Below the pieces are notes generated by a model. The model was not told the DNA's origin, did not search any database, and saw nothing but the letters and a program-made list of their open reading frames with translations. Below are positions 8,521 through 16,835 of a stretch of DNA of 36,466 nt, one piece after another. Each line of letters starts with the position of its first letter. Position 1 is the stretch's first letter. The DNA is from Candidatus Pacearchaeota archaeon (lineage in GTDB: Archaea > Nanobdellota > Nanobdellia > Pacearchaeales > GW2011-AR1). Both the position numbers and the translations under genes were made by a program. Where the stretch lies: contig JAFCDB010000004.1 of NCBI GenBank assembly GCA_017609885.1, positions 1-36,466 on the forward strand, in the 5' to 3' direction.

Positions 8521-9416
8521 TATATAATTTCTCCTTTTATTATCGCTGCAAGTGAATATACTAAAAAATAAAACAAAGAAATAAATCTTCCGATAAAATC
8601 AGCAACTATCCAAAAAAATGAATTCATAACTTCTTTAGATTTAATACTAAAAAAAATCCAGATAACTAATAAATAAATCGGAAGAATATAAATCCAAAAA
8701 AACATTAAAGGCAAGATTAAGCATGGAAGAAAATGTCTAATTGCCCAATATTTTTTCAATCTGAAAATTTTCATCACCATTCCTCTCCCTTGCCATTTTC
8801 TCTGTCTCCAATTATCTTTAAATGTTTTAGGATCAATATGATAAACCCAAGCATCTGTTTCAATTATTCTATGTCCCAATTTTCTAGCATCCTCAAATAA
8901 AACATCATCTTCTACATAAAATAAATCTTCATTATATTTTATTTTATCAAAAAGAGTTTTTTTAACAATTGGTGTTGCACACTTATTATACTGTCTATAT
9001 GAATGCCACCCCCTCTGAAATATTGATTTTGGTTTTTTTGATAGAATTCTTATTGCACCAATCTCAAATTTATTTGACTGAAAAAGATCCAACAATTTTA
9101 TTAAAAAATCTTTTTCAAGTATTTGGTCAGCATCTAAAAATATTAAATAATCTCCTTTTGCTCTTTCTGCACCACGGTTTCTCGCATAAGCTGCACTAGT
9201 TCCTCTCGTATTACTAATGAGTTTTACTTTTTTATTTTGATTCACAATATCCTGGATAACATTTTGAGTATTATCAATTGAACCATCATTCACTACTATA
9301 ATTTCCCAGTTTTTCTCACTTTGAGATAAAATAGATTTTATGCAATTTTCAATTACATCTTCTTCATTATGTGCAGGAATAATAAAACTAAAAATTAACT
9401 TTTTTGTCTTTTCCAT
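8520..9416 (-). CDS. Membrane-anchored GT2-family glycosyltransferase
   Basis: A 298-residue GT2 protein. The N-terminal GT-A domain has F-I-I-P-A-H-N-E-E at 11-19, N-D-G-S at 43-46 and the D-A-D metal site at 95-97. A Q-R-K-W element near 205 resembles the QxxRW acceptor motif of processive and membrane GT2 enzymes. Two or three hydrophobic segments fill residues 225-295, so the C-terminus is probably anchored in the membrane. It is the first gene of a two-gene unit with the GT9 gene. The substrate is not evident. Confidence 0.8.
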   Translation of the reverse strand: MEKTKKLIFSFIIPAHNEEDVIENCIKSILSQSEKNWEIIVVNDGSIDNTQNVIQDIVNQNKKVKLISNTRGTSAAYARNRGAERAKGDYLIFLDADQILEKDFLIKLLDLFQSNKFEIGAIRILSKKPKSIFQRGWHSYRQYNKCATPIVKKTLFDKIKYNEDLFYVEDDVLFEDARKLGHRIIETDAWVYHIDPKTFKDNWRQRKWQGRGMVMKIFRLKKYWAIRHFLPCLILPLMFFWIYILPIYLLVIWIFFSIKSKEVMNSFFWIVADFIGRFISLFYFLVYSLAAIIKGEII

Positions 9417-9441
9417 TATTTAATTTTTATGTTTAAATCTA

Positions 9442-9449
9442 TTATAAAT
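9442..9449 (-). promoter_or_regulatory. TATA-like box for the GT2/GT9 pair
   Basis: ATTTATAA on the minus strand is centred about 29 nt before the ATG at 9416. The 135-bp divergent gap 9417-9551 holds this box and the box of the gene to the right, with nothing else I can identify. Confidence 0.4.
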
Positions 9450-9520
9450 ATTTATATATCTGGACGAAAGCATTTATTTATAATTTAATTGAAAACACCA
9501 GATTTCTCCATTATCTAAAA

Positions 9521-9530
9521 ACTTATAAAG
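9521..9530 (+). promoter_or_regulatory. TATA-like box for the first B12-type radical SAM paralogue
   Basis: ACTTATAAAG is centred 26 nt before the ATG at 9552, with no Shine-Dalgarno between them. Confidence 0.6.
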
Positions 9531-9551
9531 TAGTTCCCTACTTTTAAGATA

Positions 9552-11090
9552 ATGAAAATAACTCTAATTTCCACATCAACTTACCCCTCAGATCAAGGTA
9601 TAAGGACAATTTCCTCTGTTTTAAAAGAAGCAGGCCACGACGTAAAAATCGTTTTCATGACTCTTGGAGAGGATTATTCAAGGAATTATAAAATCGGAGA
9701 ATTATTACAATTAGAAAAACTTTGCAGAGATAGTGAACTAATTGGCATCAATGCATTTGCTTCCACTACAGGTAGAGCAGAAAGAGTCATCTGTTTTTTG
9801 AAGCGAAAGGTAGAATCTCCTATAGTCTATGGGGGAATTCATGCAACACTCTTCCCAGAAAAATGTATAGCTCTTGCAGATATGGTTTGTGTTGGAGAGG
9901 GAGAAGAAGCAATTGTTGAATTAGCAGATGCAATTGAAAAAAACAAACCAATTGATAAAATTAAGAACTTCTGGATAAGAAAAGGAGATAAAATAATCAA
10001 AAATCCTGTAAGAGATTTAATTGATGATCTTGATAAAATTTCTCTACCCGATTATGAGTTAGAAAATCACTATATTTTAGAAGACCAGAAAATAAGAAAA
10101 TTTAATGAAAAAGATTTGGGGGGACAGATATTCTTTTTAACAGGAAGGGGTTGTCCTTATGGATGTGACTACTGTAGTAATAGTTGTTTTAATAAAATAT
10201 ACGAGGGAAAAAGAAAAAAAATTCTAAGATGGCATTCTCCAGAATATATTGTCAATGGAATCTTATATTTTAAAAAGAAATTCCCCTCTTTAGGTTACTT
10301 TGACGTTAGAGATGATACATTCTCATTGAGAACTCTTGAAGACATAAAGAAATTTTGCAAGTTATACAAAGAAAAAGTAAATATGAGATTCAAGTGCCTT
10401 GCAGATCCAAAAACAGTGACAGATGAAAAAATAAAATTGCTTGTGGATGCAGGTTGTACAAATATGATTGTTGGAATACAAGGGAGTGAGCGAACAAATA
10501 AAGAAATTTATCATAGGAACCAAACAGACGCTGATGTAATAAGAACAGCAAAAATTCTTAGCAAATACAAAAAGAAATTGGCAGTGATTTATGATGTTAT
10601 TGGTAGCAACCCCTATGAAAAACCAGAAGATATTGTAAATCTAATAAGGTTACTCCAAAAAATGCCTAAACCATATTTTCTTTCAGTAAATAATCTTGTT
10701 TTCTTTCCAGGAACAAAACTTTACGATAGAGCAAAAGCAGATGGCACAATTAAAACAGAAAAAGACGCAGCTTATTTTTTAGATTATTGGGATAGAGCAA
10801 GTCATATAAAATTAAAGAAAAAAAATATCTATCTTAATTTAATTTTAAATTTAATGAGGGGAGGAGCAACAAAAAGGAGAATTGGATCTTTTCCTAATTT
10901 CTATCTAAATTATTTATTAAAACATAAAAGAGTAGAAAAAAATCTTAAGAACCATTTCCTATCCTACATTATACTTAATTTTTTGTACTTAAGTGATAAC
11001 CTACGTGCAAGGATATTAAAACCATTTTTCAGAAGTTTACCTTTAGATTTTAGACTTTGGTATGATAAACTAAGGCATAATTTTTCTTAG
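9552..11090 (+). CDS. B12-binding-type radical SAM protein, paralogue A
   Basis: A 512-residue class B radical SAM protein. The N-terminal domain shows G-I-R-T-I-S-S at 16-22, a G-G-I-H-A-T-L-F-P-E stretch at 94-103 and V-G-E-G-E at 114-118, as in cobalamin-binding domains. The cluster motif is C201-x3-C205-x2-C208. A basic C-terminal region follows. The protein is closely related along its whole length to the one at 13463-14998, so this is a duplicated gene. One 53-nt stretch is identical at the DNA level in both. A G6 run at 10118-10123 is not present in the paralogue. It may methylate or rearrange a lipid- or glycan-type substrate, which is inference from the neighbouring glycosyltransferases. 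Confidence 0.85.
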   Translation: MKITLISTSTYPSDQGIRTISSVLKEAGHDVKIVFMTLGEDYSRNYKIGELLQLEKLCRDSELIGINAFASTTGRAERVICFLKRKVESPIVYGGIHATLFPEKCIALADMVCVGEGEEAIVELADAIEKNKPIDKIKNFWIRKGDKIIKNPVRDLIDDLDKISLPDYELENHYILEDQKIRKFNEKDLGGQIFFLTGRGCPYGCDYCSNSCFNKIYEGKRKKILRWHSPEYIVNGILYFKKKFPSLGYFDVRDDTFSLRTLEDIKKFCKLYKEKVNMRFKCLADPKTVTDEKIKLLVDAGCTNMIVGIQGSERTNKEIYHRNQTDADVIRTAKILSKYKKKLAVIYDVIGSNPYEKPEDIVNLIRLLQKMPKPYFLSVNNLVFFPGTKLYDRAKADGTIKTEKDAAYFLDYWDRASHIKLKKKNIYLNLILNLMRGGATKRRIGSFPNFYLNYLLKHKRVEKNLKNHFLSYIILNFLYLSDNLRARILKPFFRSLPLDFRLWYDKLRHNFS

Positions 11091-11130
11091 AAGTATTTAA
11101 TAGATTCTTTGATTTAATAGGATTACAAAA

Positions 11131-12219
11131 CTAAAAATTAAATTTTTCATTGTATTTCTCAAGATATTTAGCTCGAGCAAACATTGGATTTTTTATCTTC
11201 TCCCCTCTAACAGGAACAATTTCTTTTGTTCCAAAAATTTTCGGATATGGCTTGTCAATTCCATCGCAAACATGGAAATATTTGCATTTTTTACATTGTT
11301 TAGGTTTTGTATAAAGTTTCTTCACAACTAAGGCAGTTATCATCATATCAAATGAAGAAAATGATTTTAGAGGCAATCTTGCAAGATAAGGAAGATTCTT
11401 AAAAAACTTCTGAAGAAAATATTTATTTGATTTTCTCTCTGTTCTGTATTGCACTGAAGGAATCCACCATTCATCTGCATCATAGTAATTGTGGAAACAA
11501 TTGCAAACATGTTTTTCATAACCTTGCATAAAACAATAAGGAATATATCTAACTGTGATTTTATCAATATGGGGACTCAAAATATCTATGGCCTTTTTTA
11601 TATGAGGCATAAGTTCTGTATATTTTGGAGATAATTCTTCTGCCTTATCCAAAGCAACATCCCATGGATTAAATTTAATAAAATTAACCGCTGCAGGCTC
11701 AAATTGAAGAATATGTTCAGCAAACTTCTCTAAATCTTGATAATTTTCTTTTGCAACTGTAATATTTATTCTCCTTTTAACTCCCAATTTTTTCACATTT
11801 CTAATTGCTTGGTTGTTTTTCTCAAAACTTCCCTTAACGCAAGTTAAATAATCATGCATTTCAGCATCAGGTCCCTCCAAAGAAAATAAAACATCATTAA
11901 GCCCAGCATCAATCAGCTTTTTTGTATAATTCATATTAGACATTCGCAGCCCGTTTGTTATAACACAAATATCTCGAAATCCTAGCGCCTTTGTAAAAGC
12001 CACAAGCTCAACAAAATCCGGCCTGATTGTGGACTCGCCCCCAGAAAAATCAACATCCATTGCACCTAATCTCCGAGCAGTCCTCAACTGCTCTTTCAAA
12101 TAATCAAGCGAAGCATCCTTTTCCTTAATACACGCACTATCTCCATAATAACAAAACCGACATTTCAAATTACATGAATTATTTGTATGAATTTTTACTC
12201 TTTTTGTCTCTTGAACCAT
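11131..12219 (-). CDS. Radical SAM/SPASM protein
   Basis: A 362-residue radical SAM enzyme with the cluster motif C16-x3-C20-x2-C23, a conserved S-G-G-E about 40 residues later, and a C-terminal Cys-rich part (a CNC pair and a C-x2-C-x5-C near residue 310) that looks SPASM-like. I start it at the ATG at 12219. A frame from a GTG at 12276 exists, but a good TATA box lies at 12241-12250, 26 nt before the ATG, which would place transcription start at the ATG itself. It sits between the two B12-type paralogues and opposite a GT4 gene. The substrate is unknown. Confidence 0.85.
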   Translation of the reverse strand: MVQETKRVKIHTNNSCNLKCRFCYYGDSACIKEKDASLDYLKEQLRTARRLGAMDVDFSGGESTIRPDFVELVAFTKALGFRDICVITNGLRMSNMNYTKKLIDAGLNDVLFSLEGPDAEMHDYLTCVKGSFEKNNQAIRNVKKLGVKRRINITVAKENYQDLEKFAEHILQFEPAAVNFIKFNPWDVALDKAEELSPKYTELMPHIKKAIDILSPHIDKITVRYIPYCFMQGYEKHVCNCFHNYYDADEWWIPSVQYRTERKSNKYFLQKFFKNLPYLARLPLKSFSSFDMMITALVVKKLYTKPKQCKKCKYFHVCDGIDKPYPKIFGTKEIVPVRGEKIKNPMFARAKYLEKYNEKFNF

Positions 12220-12240
12220 TTTTAAAAATAGAACAGGCAT

Positions 12241-12250
12241 CTTATAAATC
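12241..12250 (-). promoter_or_regulatory. TATA-like box that fixes the radical SAM start
   Basis: GATTTATAAG on the minus strand is centred 26 nt before the ATG at 12219. It lies inside the longer open frame that begins at 12276, which argues against that longer start. Confidence 0.6.
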
Positions 12251-12315
12251 TTGCTATGGTGAAGTATGTGTTTCACTTTCCAAAAAATTAAAAAACCCTC
12301 TCTCTATCCCAATAC

Positions 12316-13425
12316 ATGAAAAAACTAAAAATACTTGAGCTGACAAATTTCTCAGCAGGAACTTGCGGAGTTTGGCAAAGAGTAAAACAAGAGTCCGAAC
12401 TTTTATCAAAAAAACACGAAGTTAAAATATTTTCTTCAAATGCAACAAAAGGCTCAAAAAAAATCGCCAAAGAAAAAGAAAAATTAGGAAAAATCGAAAT
12501 TCAAAGATTTCCATTTAAAAAACTCGGAGGAGAAGGATATTTGTATTGGAATAGTTTTGAAAAATCTGCCTTAGAATTCAACCCAGATATTATAATTGCT
12601 CATAGCTACAGATTGCCCCACACACATAAAGCAATAAAAATCGCGGAAAAAACAAACTCAAAAGTTTTCTTAGTAACTCACGCCCCGTTTATCAAAGACA
12701 ATTCAACAAGAAATATTATCTCAAAAATATTTGTAATTCTCTATGATAAGTTCATCGCCCCAAGAACAATAAATAAATTCGACAAAATAATTGCAATTAC
12801 TCACTGGGAAATTCCATATCTTCAAAACATTGGAGCTAAAAAAGAAAAAATTTTCTATATCCCCAATGGAATTCCAAAACAATTTTTCACACAATCTTTT
12901 TCAAAAGAACAAAACAAACTACTTTTCTTAGGAAGAATAGCGCCTATAAAAAACATCGAAATTTTAATCAATTCAATGTCAAAAATAAAAAACACAAAAT
13001 TGGAAATTGTTGGCCCTGCTGAACAAAATTATCTTGAAAAACTAAAATCATTAATAAAAGAAAAAAATCTAGAAAAACAAATTTCATTCTCTCAAGGAAT
13101 TTTCGACATAAAAGAAAAAATAAAGAAAATTGATTCTACAAAAATATTTGTTTTGCCTTCAAAAAGAGAGGGAATGCCCCAATCACTAATCGAAGCAATG
13201 GCAAGAGAAAAAATTGTAATTGGAAGCAACAACTCTGGAAATGCAGATTTAATCAAACACAAAGAAAACGGACTTTTGTTTGAAAACAACAATGTCCAAG
13301 ATTTAACAGATAAAATAGGATTTGCTTTAAAACAGGAAGATAGAAAACTCCAAAAAAGCGCGAGAATTTTTGTCGAGCAGTTTGAATGGGGAAAAATCAT
13401 AGATAAAATAGAAGAAATTCTATAA
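12316..13425 (+). CDS. GT4-family glycosyltransferase
   Basis: A 369-residue GT-B glycosyltransferase of family 4. Seen: a hydrophobic start strand (KILELTNF), the second-domain opening F-L-G-R-I-A-P-I-K-N near 210, and the donor-binding E-x7-E element (REGMPQSLIEAM) at about 283-294. Family members use nucleotide sugars, retain anomeric configuration and build cell-surface glycans or glycolipids. An A-rich stretch (about 12283-12295) could be a weak TATA element 26 nt before the ATG. The gene is 37 bp from the second B12-type radical SAM gene and probably co-regulated with it. Confidence 0.9.
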   Translation: MKKLKILELTNFSAGTCGVWQRVKQESELLSKKHEVKIFSSNATKGSKKIAKEKEKLGKIEIQRFPFKKLGGEGYLYWNSFEKSALEFNPDIIIAHSYRLPHTHKAIKIAEKTNSKVFLVTHAPFIKDNSTRNIISKIFVILYDKFIAPRTINKFDKIIAITHWEIPYLQNIGAKKEKIFYIPNGIPKQFFTQSFSKEQNKLLFLGRIAPIKNIEILINSMSKIKNTKLEIVGPAEQNYLEKLKSLIKEKNLEKQISFSQGIFDIKEKIKKIDSTKIFVLPSKREGMPQSLIEAMAREKIVIGSNNSGNADLIKHKENGLLFENNNVQDLTDKIGFALKQEDRKLQKSARIFVEQFEWGKIIDKIEEIL

Positions 13426-13431
13426 TATAAA

Positions 13432-13440
13432 AACTTAAAA
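13432..13440 (+). promoter_or_regulatory. TATA-like box for radical SAM paralogue B
   Basis: CTTAAAAAT is centred 27 nt before the ATG at 13463 in the 37-bp gap after the GT4 gene. Confidence 0.4.
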
Positions 13441-13462
13441 ATATCTCTTTTTCTCTCCTATT

Positions 13463-14998
13463 ATGAAAATAACCCTGATTTCAACATCCACTTTTCCTTC
13501 AGATCAAGGAATAAGAACAGTTTCTTCAGTTCTAAAAGAGCAAGGCCACGACGTGAAAATTGCTTTCATGACACTCAGCGAAGACTATTCTGAAAATTAT
13601 TCAAAATTAGAATTAAAACAGTTGGCAAAAATCTGCAAAAATTCCAAATTAATAGGAGTCAGTTCATTTGCGTCGACTGCTCAAAGAGCTAAAAGAATAA
13701 TTTCCTTTCTCGAAAAAAAATTCCCCAAAATTCCTATTGTCTACGGAGGAGTTCATGCAACAATCTCTCCAGAAAAAGCAATAAAAGATTGCAAAATAAT
13801 AGCAGTTGGAGAAGCAGAAATCACAATAAAAGAATTAGCAGATGCAATTGAGAAAAACAAACCCATTAAAAAAATCAATAATCTTTGGATAAGAGAAAAC
13901 AACAAAATAATAAAAAATCCTCTTAACCATCTTATTGATGATTTAGACCAACTCCCTTTCATTGACTATGATATTAAAAATCATTACATTTTAGAAAATA
14001 AAAAAATAAGAAGATTTCAGGAAAAGGATTTAGCAGGACAGGTTTTCTTTTTGACAGGAAGGGGCTGCCCTTATGGCTGCGACTACTGCTCAAATTCCCA
14101 CTTCAATAAAATGTATGAAGGCAAAAGAAAAAAAATTCTCCGCTGGCACTCGCCAAAATACATAATTGACTGCATCCTTTTCTTAAAAAATAAATTCCCC
14201 TCCCTCACATATTTTGATATCCGCGACGACACATTTTCATTCCGTCCCCTCTCACGAATAAAAGAATTCTGCGAACTTTACAAAGAAAAAGTAAACATGA
14301 GATTTAAGTGCCTTGCAGATCCAAAAACAGTGACAGATGAAAAAATAAAATTGCTTGTTGACGCAGGATGCACAGATATTATTGTAGGAATCCAGGGAAG
14401 CGAAAGAACTAACAGAGAAATTTATCATCGAAACCAGACAGATACCGATGTAATAAGGGCAGCAAAAATACTAAACAAATATAAAAAAATTGCAGTAATG
14501 TACGATGTTATAACCTCCAACCCTTATGAAAAACCCTCAGATATTATTAATCTTATCCAACTTTTGCAAAAACTACCAAAACCCTATTATCTCTCTGTGA
14601 ATAATCTTGTATTTTTTCCAGGAACAAAACTATATGAAAGAGCAAAAAAAGATAGAATAATAAAAAAAGAAAAAGACGCAGCATATCAATTAAATTACTG
14701 GGACAGAAGCAAGCACATCAAACTAAAAAAGAAAAACATTTATTTGAATTTAGTTTTGAATTTAATGCGGGGTAGTGTGACAGAAACTCGATTTGGATTT
14801 ATGCCAAATTCTCTGCTCAATTATTTTTCGAAGGAAAAAAGAGTTAGGAAAAATTTAAAAAATCCTGCTATGTCTTATGTTGCATTATTTTTCCTTTCAA
14901 TTTATGATTTTAACAGAGAAAAAGTTCTCAAGCCAATTTATCGTTCGCTTTCTGTTTCATTTAAAACTTGGTATGATAAGGTTAGGTATCGGGTTTAA
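13463..14998 (+). CDS. B12-binding-type radical SAM protein, paralogue B
   Basis: A 511-residue class B radical SAM protein, paralogous to 9552-11090 from the first residue to the last. It has the same G-I-R-T-V-S-S and G-G-V-H-A-T elements of the cobalamin-type domain and the cluster motif C202-x3-C206-x2-C209. The V-G-E-G-E seen in paralogue A reads V-G-E-A-E here. Synonymous sites have drifted over most of the gene except for a 53-nt identical block at 14306-14358. Its stop shares a TTAA with the stop of queC. Probably the same chemistry as paralogue A on a related substrate. Confidence 0.85.
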   Translation: MKITLISTSTFPSDQGIRTVSSVLKEQGHDVKIAFMTLSEDYSENYSKLELKQLAKICKNSKLIGVSSFASTAQRAKRIISFLEKKFPKIPIVYGGVHATISPEKAIKDCKIIAVGEAEITIKELADAIEKNKPIKKINNLWIRENNKIIKNPLNHLIDDLDQLPFIDYDIKNHYILENKKIRRFQEKDLAGQVFFLTGRGCPYGCDYCSNSHFNKMYEGKRKKILRWHSPKYIIDCILFLKNKFPSLTYFDIRDDTFSFRPLSRIKEFCELYKEKVNMRFKCLADPKTVTDEKIKLLVDAGCTDIIVGIQGSERTNREIYHRNQTDTDVIRAAKILNKYKKIAVMYDVITSNPYEKPSDIINLIQLLQKLPKPYYLSVNNLVFFPGTKLYERAKKDRIIKKEKDAAYQLNYWDRSKHIKLKKKNIYLNLVLNLMRGSVTETRFGFMPNSLLNYFSKEKRVRKNLKNPAMSYVALFFLSIYDFNREKVLKPIYRSLSVSFKTWYDKVRYRV

Positions 14999-15690
14999 TC
15001 TTCATACTCTGTCTTATCCTCAACCCCGCTCCAATAAAATCCTTCCTGTCTCAACTTACAACTTAAACAAGTCCCGCAATGCTTCTCCCCTGCCCCAACA
15101 TAACATGTATATGTTTCCTTAAAATCAATCCCCATCTCAGCCCCTAACTTTATTATATCTTCTTTATCTTTCCTAATAAATGGAGCAATTATCTCAAATT
15201 TCCCAGCAGTCGCAGTCTCCTGCAATTTATTCATTACATCAACAAATTCTGGAGTTGTATCAGGATAAGCTTCATCCCCCTCATTTTTGAAACCAACAAA
15301 TATTTCATTAACCTCTCCTTCAGAAACAAAACGCGCCTCAGCAACAGCTAAAGCATAAACTAAAAAAACAATATTCCTACAAGGCACATACCAATTTTCA
15401 GATTCTTCTTTTGTATCTTTCAAATCTTCTTTTTTCATTTCATTTGCTTTGTCGTTGCTGTTTATCATGGAAGTGGAAATCTTTCCTAACTCCAAAAGTT
15501 CAATTTCTTTAAATTTCGCATTAAGATTTTCAGCACACTTTTTTGAAGCCCTTTTTTCCTGCTCCAAAGTTCTCTGCCCATAATTAAAAAATAAAATCAG
15601 AATTTTTTTGTAATTTTTCTTTTTCTTTACATAATGAGCAGTTACCACACTATCAATTCCCCCTGAGCAGAGTATTATTGCATTTGCCAT
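14995..15690 (-). CDS. queC: 7-cyano-7-deazaguanine (preQ0) synthase QueC
   Basis: A 231-residue QueC. It converts 7-carboxy-7-deazaguanine to preQ0 with ATP and ammonia, a precursor of archaeosine in archaeal tRNA. Seen: the PP-loop S-G-G-I-D-S at 9-14, the N-Y-G-Q-R element, and the four zinc-binding cysteines C196, C205, C208 and C211 (C-x8-C-G-x-C-x2-C). Length fits the family. The start is the ATG at 15690: a TTG at 15705 lies too close to the TATA box at 15711-15718. The gene is transcribed divergently from the small eIF5A-like gene and from the same TATA element. No other deazaguanine genes are in the window. Confidence 0.93.
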   Translation of the reverse strand: MANAIILCSGGIDSVVTAHYVKKKKNYKKILILFFNYGQRTLEQEKRASKKCAENLNAKFKEIELLELGKISTSMINSNDKANEMKKEDLKDTKEESENWYVPCRNIVFLVYALAVAEARFVSEGEVNEIFVGFKNEGDEAYPDTTPEFVDVMNKLQETATAGKFEIIAPFIRKDKEDIIKLGAEMGIDFKETYTCYVGAGEKHCGTCLSCKLRQEGFYWSGVEDKTEYED

Positions 15691-15710
15691 GAAATTCCAT
15701 AACAATTAAT

Positions 15711-15718
15711 TTTATAAA
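15711..15718. promoter_or_regulatory. Palindromic TATA box shared by two divergent genes
   Basis: TTTATAAA is its own reverse complement. Its centre (15714.5) is 24.5 nt from the queC start at 15690 and 25.5 nt from the start of the divergent gene at 15740. One box at the right distance for both genes suggests bidirectional use. Confidence 0.6.
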
Positions 15719-15739
15719 TTTAATTATCTCCCAATTTCC

Positions 15740-15937
15740 ATGAAAAAGAAAGCGTCTGAACTAAAAAAAGGGGACAAAATAAAAATAATAGGCAGAATCT
15801 GGATAGTAGAATCTACAGAAACTTCTGACATTGGAAAGCAGGGTTCGAAAAAAACCCGTCTCGAACTTTCCTCTGGAGAAGAAAAAATTGCAATAATCCG
15901 TCCAGCTGAATACCCTTTTGAAGTTCAAAATGATTAA
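15740..15937 (+). CDS. Stand-alone eIF5A/EF-P N-domain-like small protein
   Basis: A basic 65-residue protein that aligns by eye without gaps to the N-terminal KOW-like domain of archaeal aIF5A: L-K-x-G near 8-11, I-x-G at 16-18, and the loop G32-K33-Q34-G35 followed by K38 and R40. K33 falls where aIF5A carries the hypusine-modified lysine (G-K-H-G in aIF5A, G-K-Q-G here). The C-terminal OB domain is missing. It could bind the ribosome, RNA or a partner, or only share the fold; function is unknown. Its end overlaps the start of the next GT2 gene by 8 nt, so the two are likely cotranslated. Confidence 0.6.
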   Translation: MKKKASELKKGDKIKIIGRIWIVESTETSDIGKQGSKKTRLELSSGEEKIAIIRPAEYPFEVQND

Positions 15938-16835
15938 TATTATAATAACTTCTTACAAAGAACCAAAAGCTACAAAAAAAGCAATTGAATCTTTTCTAAA
16001 TCAAAAAACTAAAGAAAAATTCGAAATCCTTGTTGTAGATCCCTTTCCTGAAGTTGAAGAATTTTTAAAGAAAAAAATAAAATCAAAAAAAGTCAAATTT
16101 TTTCTCGACCCTGGAGAAGGAAAATCAACCGCCCTAAATTTAATACTTGAAATGTTTTACTCAAGCAACAAACATGACCTTTTTATCTTCACTGATGGAG
16201 ACGTCTTTTGCTCCCTAAACACATTAAATGAAATAGCTGAAGCATTCAAAGATTCAAAAGTAGGTTGTGTAACAGCACGTCCAGTCTCATTAGACGACAG
16301 AAAAACAAAATACGGTTATTGGTCCCACCTTCTCTTTTCAGGAATTCACAATGTCAGAAAAAAACTGTCAAATCAAAAAAAATTCTTCGAATGTTCAGGA
16401 TACCTGTTCGCAATTCGTAATGGAGTTATAAAAAAATTTCCTCTTGAAACTTCAGAAGACAGTATTATTCCTTATCTTTTTTACAACAAAGGATACAAAA
16501 TCTATTATACACACAAAGCAGAAGTCTATGTAAAAAATCCTGGAAATTGGAAAGACTGGAAAAATCAAAAAATCAGAAACATAAAAGGACACGAAAACCT
16601 TGAAAAAATAACAAAACACATGCCAAGAACAAAATCCCTTTTCAATGAAATTTTTCAAGGCCTGCTTTTTACTTTAACATTTCCAAGAAATCCTAAAGAA
16701 TTTTTCTGGACAATCCAACTTTATTTTGCTAGACTTTACATATACAAACAAGCTTTCAAAGAATTAAAACAAAAAAAATCCTACAAAGACGGCTGGAGAG
16801 AAGTTGAAACTCCTTCAACCAGAATTCTTGATTAA
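15930..16835 (+). CDS. GT2-family glycosyltransferase
   Basis: A 301-residue GT-A glycosyltransferase. The N-terminal strand M-I-N-I-I-I-T-S-Y is followed by the D-G-D metal-binding site at 89-91 (FTDGDVF) and an S-E-D-S element near residue 175 that could hold the catalytic acid/base. An aromatic, hydrophobic stretch near 240-265 may touch the membrane. I chose the ATG at 15930, which overlaps the upstream small gene by 8 nt (ATG..TAA), over a TTG at 15918. Its 3' end overlaps the convergent gene by 21 nt. Sugar and acceptor unknown. Confidence 0.8.
   Translation: MINIIITSYKEPKATKKAIESFLNQKTKEKFEILVVDPFPEVEEFLKKKIKSKKVKFFLDPGEGKSTALNLILEMFYSSNKHDLFIFTDGDVFCSLNTLNEIAEAFKDSKVGCVTARPVSLDDRKTKYGYWSHLLFSGIHNVRKKLSNQKKFFECSGYLFAIRNGVIKKFPLETSEDSIIPYLFYNKGYKIYYTHKAEVYVKNPGNWKDWKNQKIRNIKGHENLEKITKHMPRTKSLFNEIFQGLLFTLTFPRNPKEFFWTIQLYFARLYIYKQAFKELKQKKSYKDGWREVETPSTRILD

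Noticed and set aside
11131-12276. A longer radical SAM protein starting at the GTG at 12276.
   Set aside because: A good TATA box lies inside that extension 26 nt before the ATG at 12219, and the extra residues show no family-like sequence.
9552-14998. The repeated B12-type radical SAM genes as ends of a composite mobile element.
   Set aside because: The copies are in direct orientation and full length, with no terminal inverted repeats, target duplications or transposase between them; a plain gene duplication explains them.
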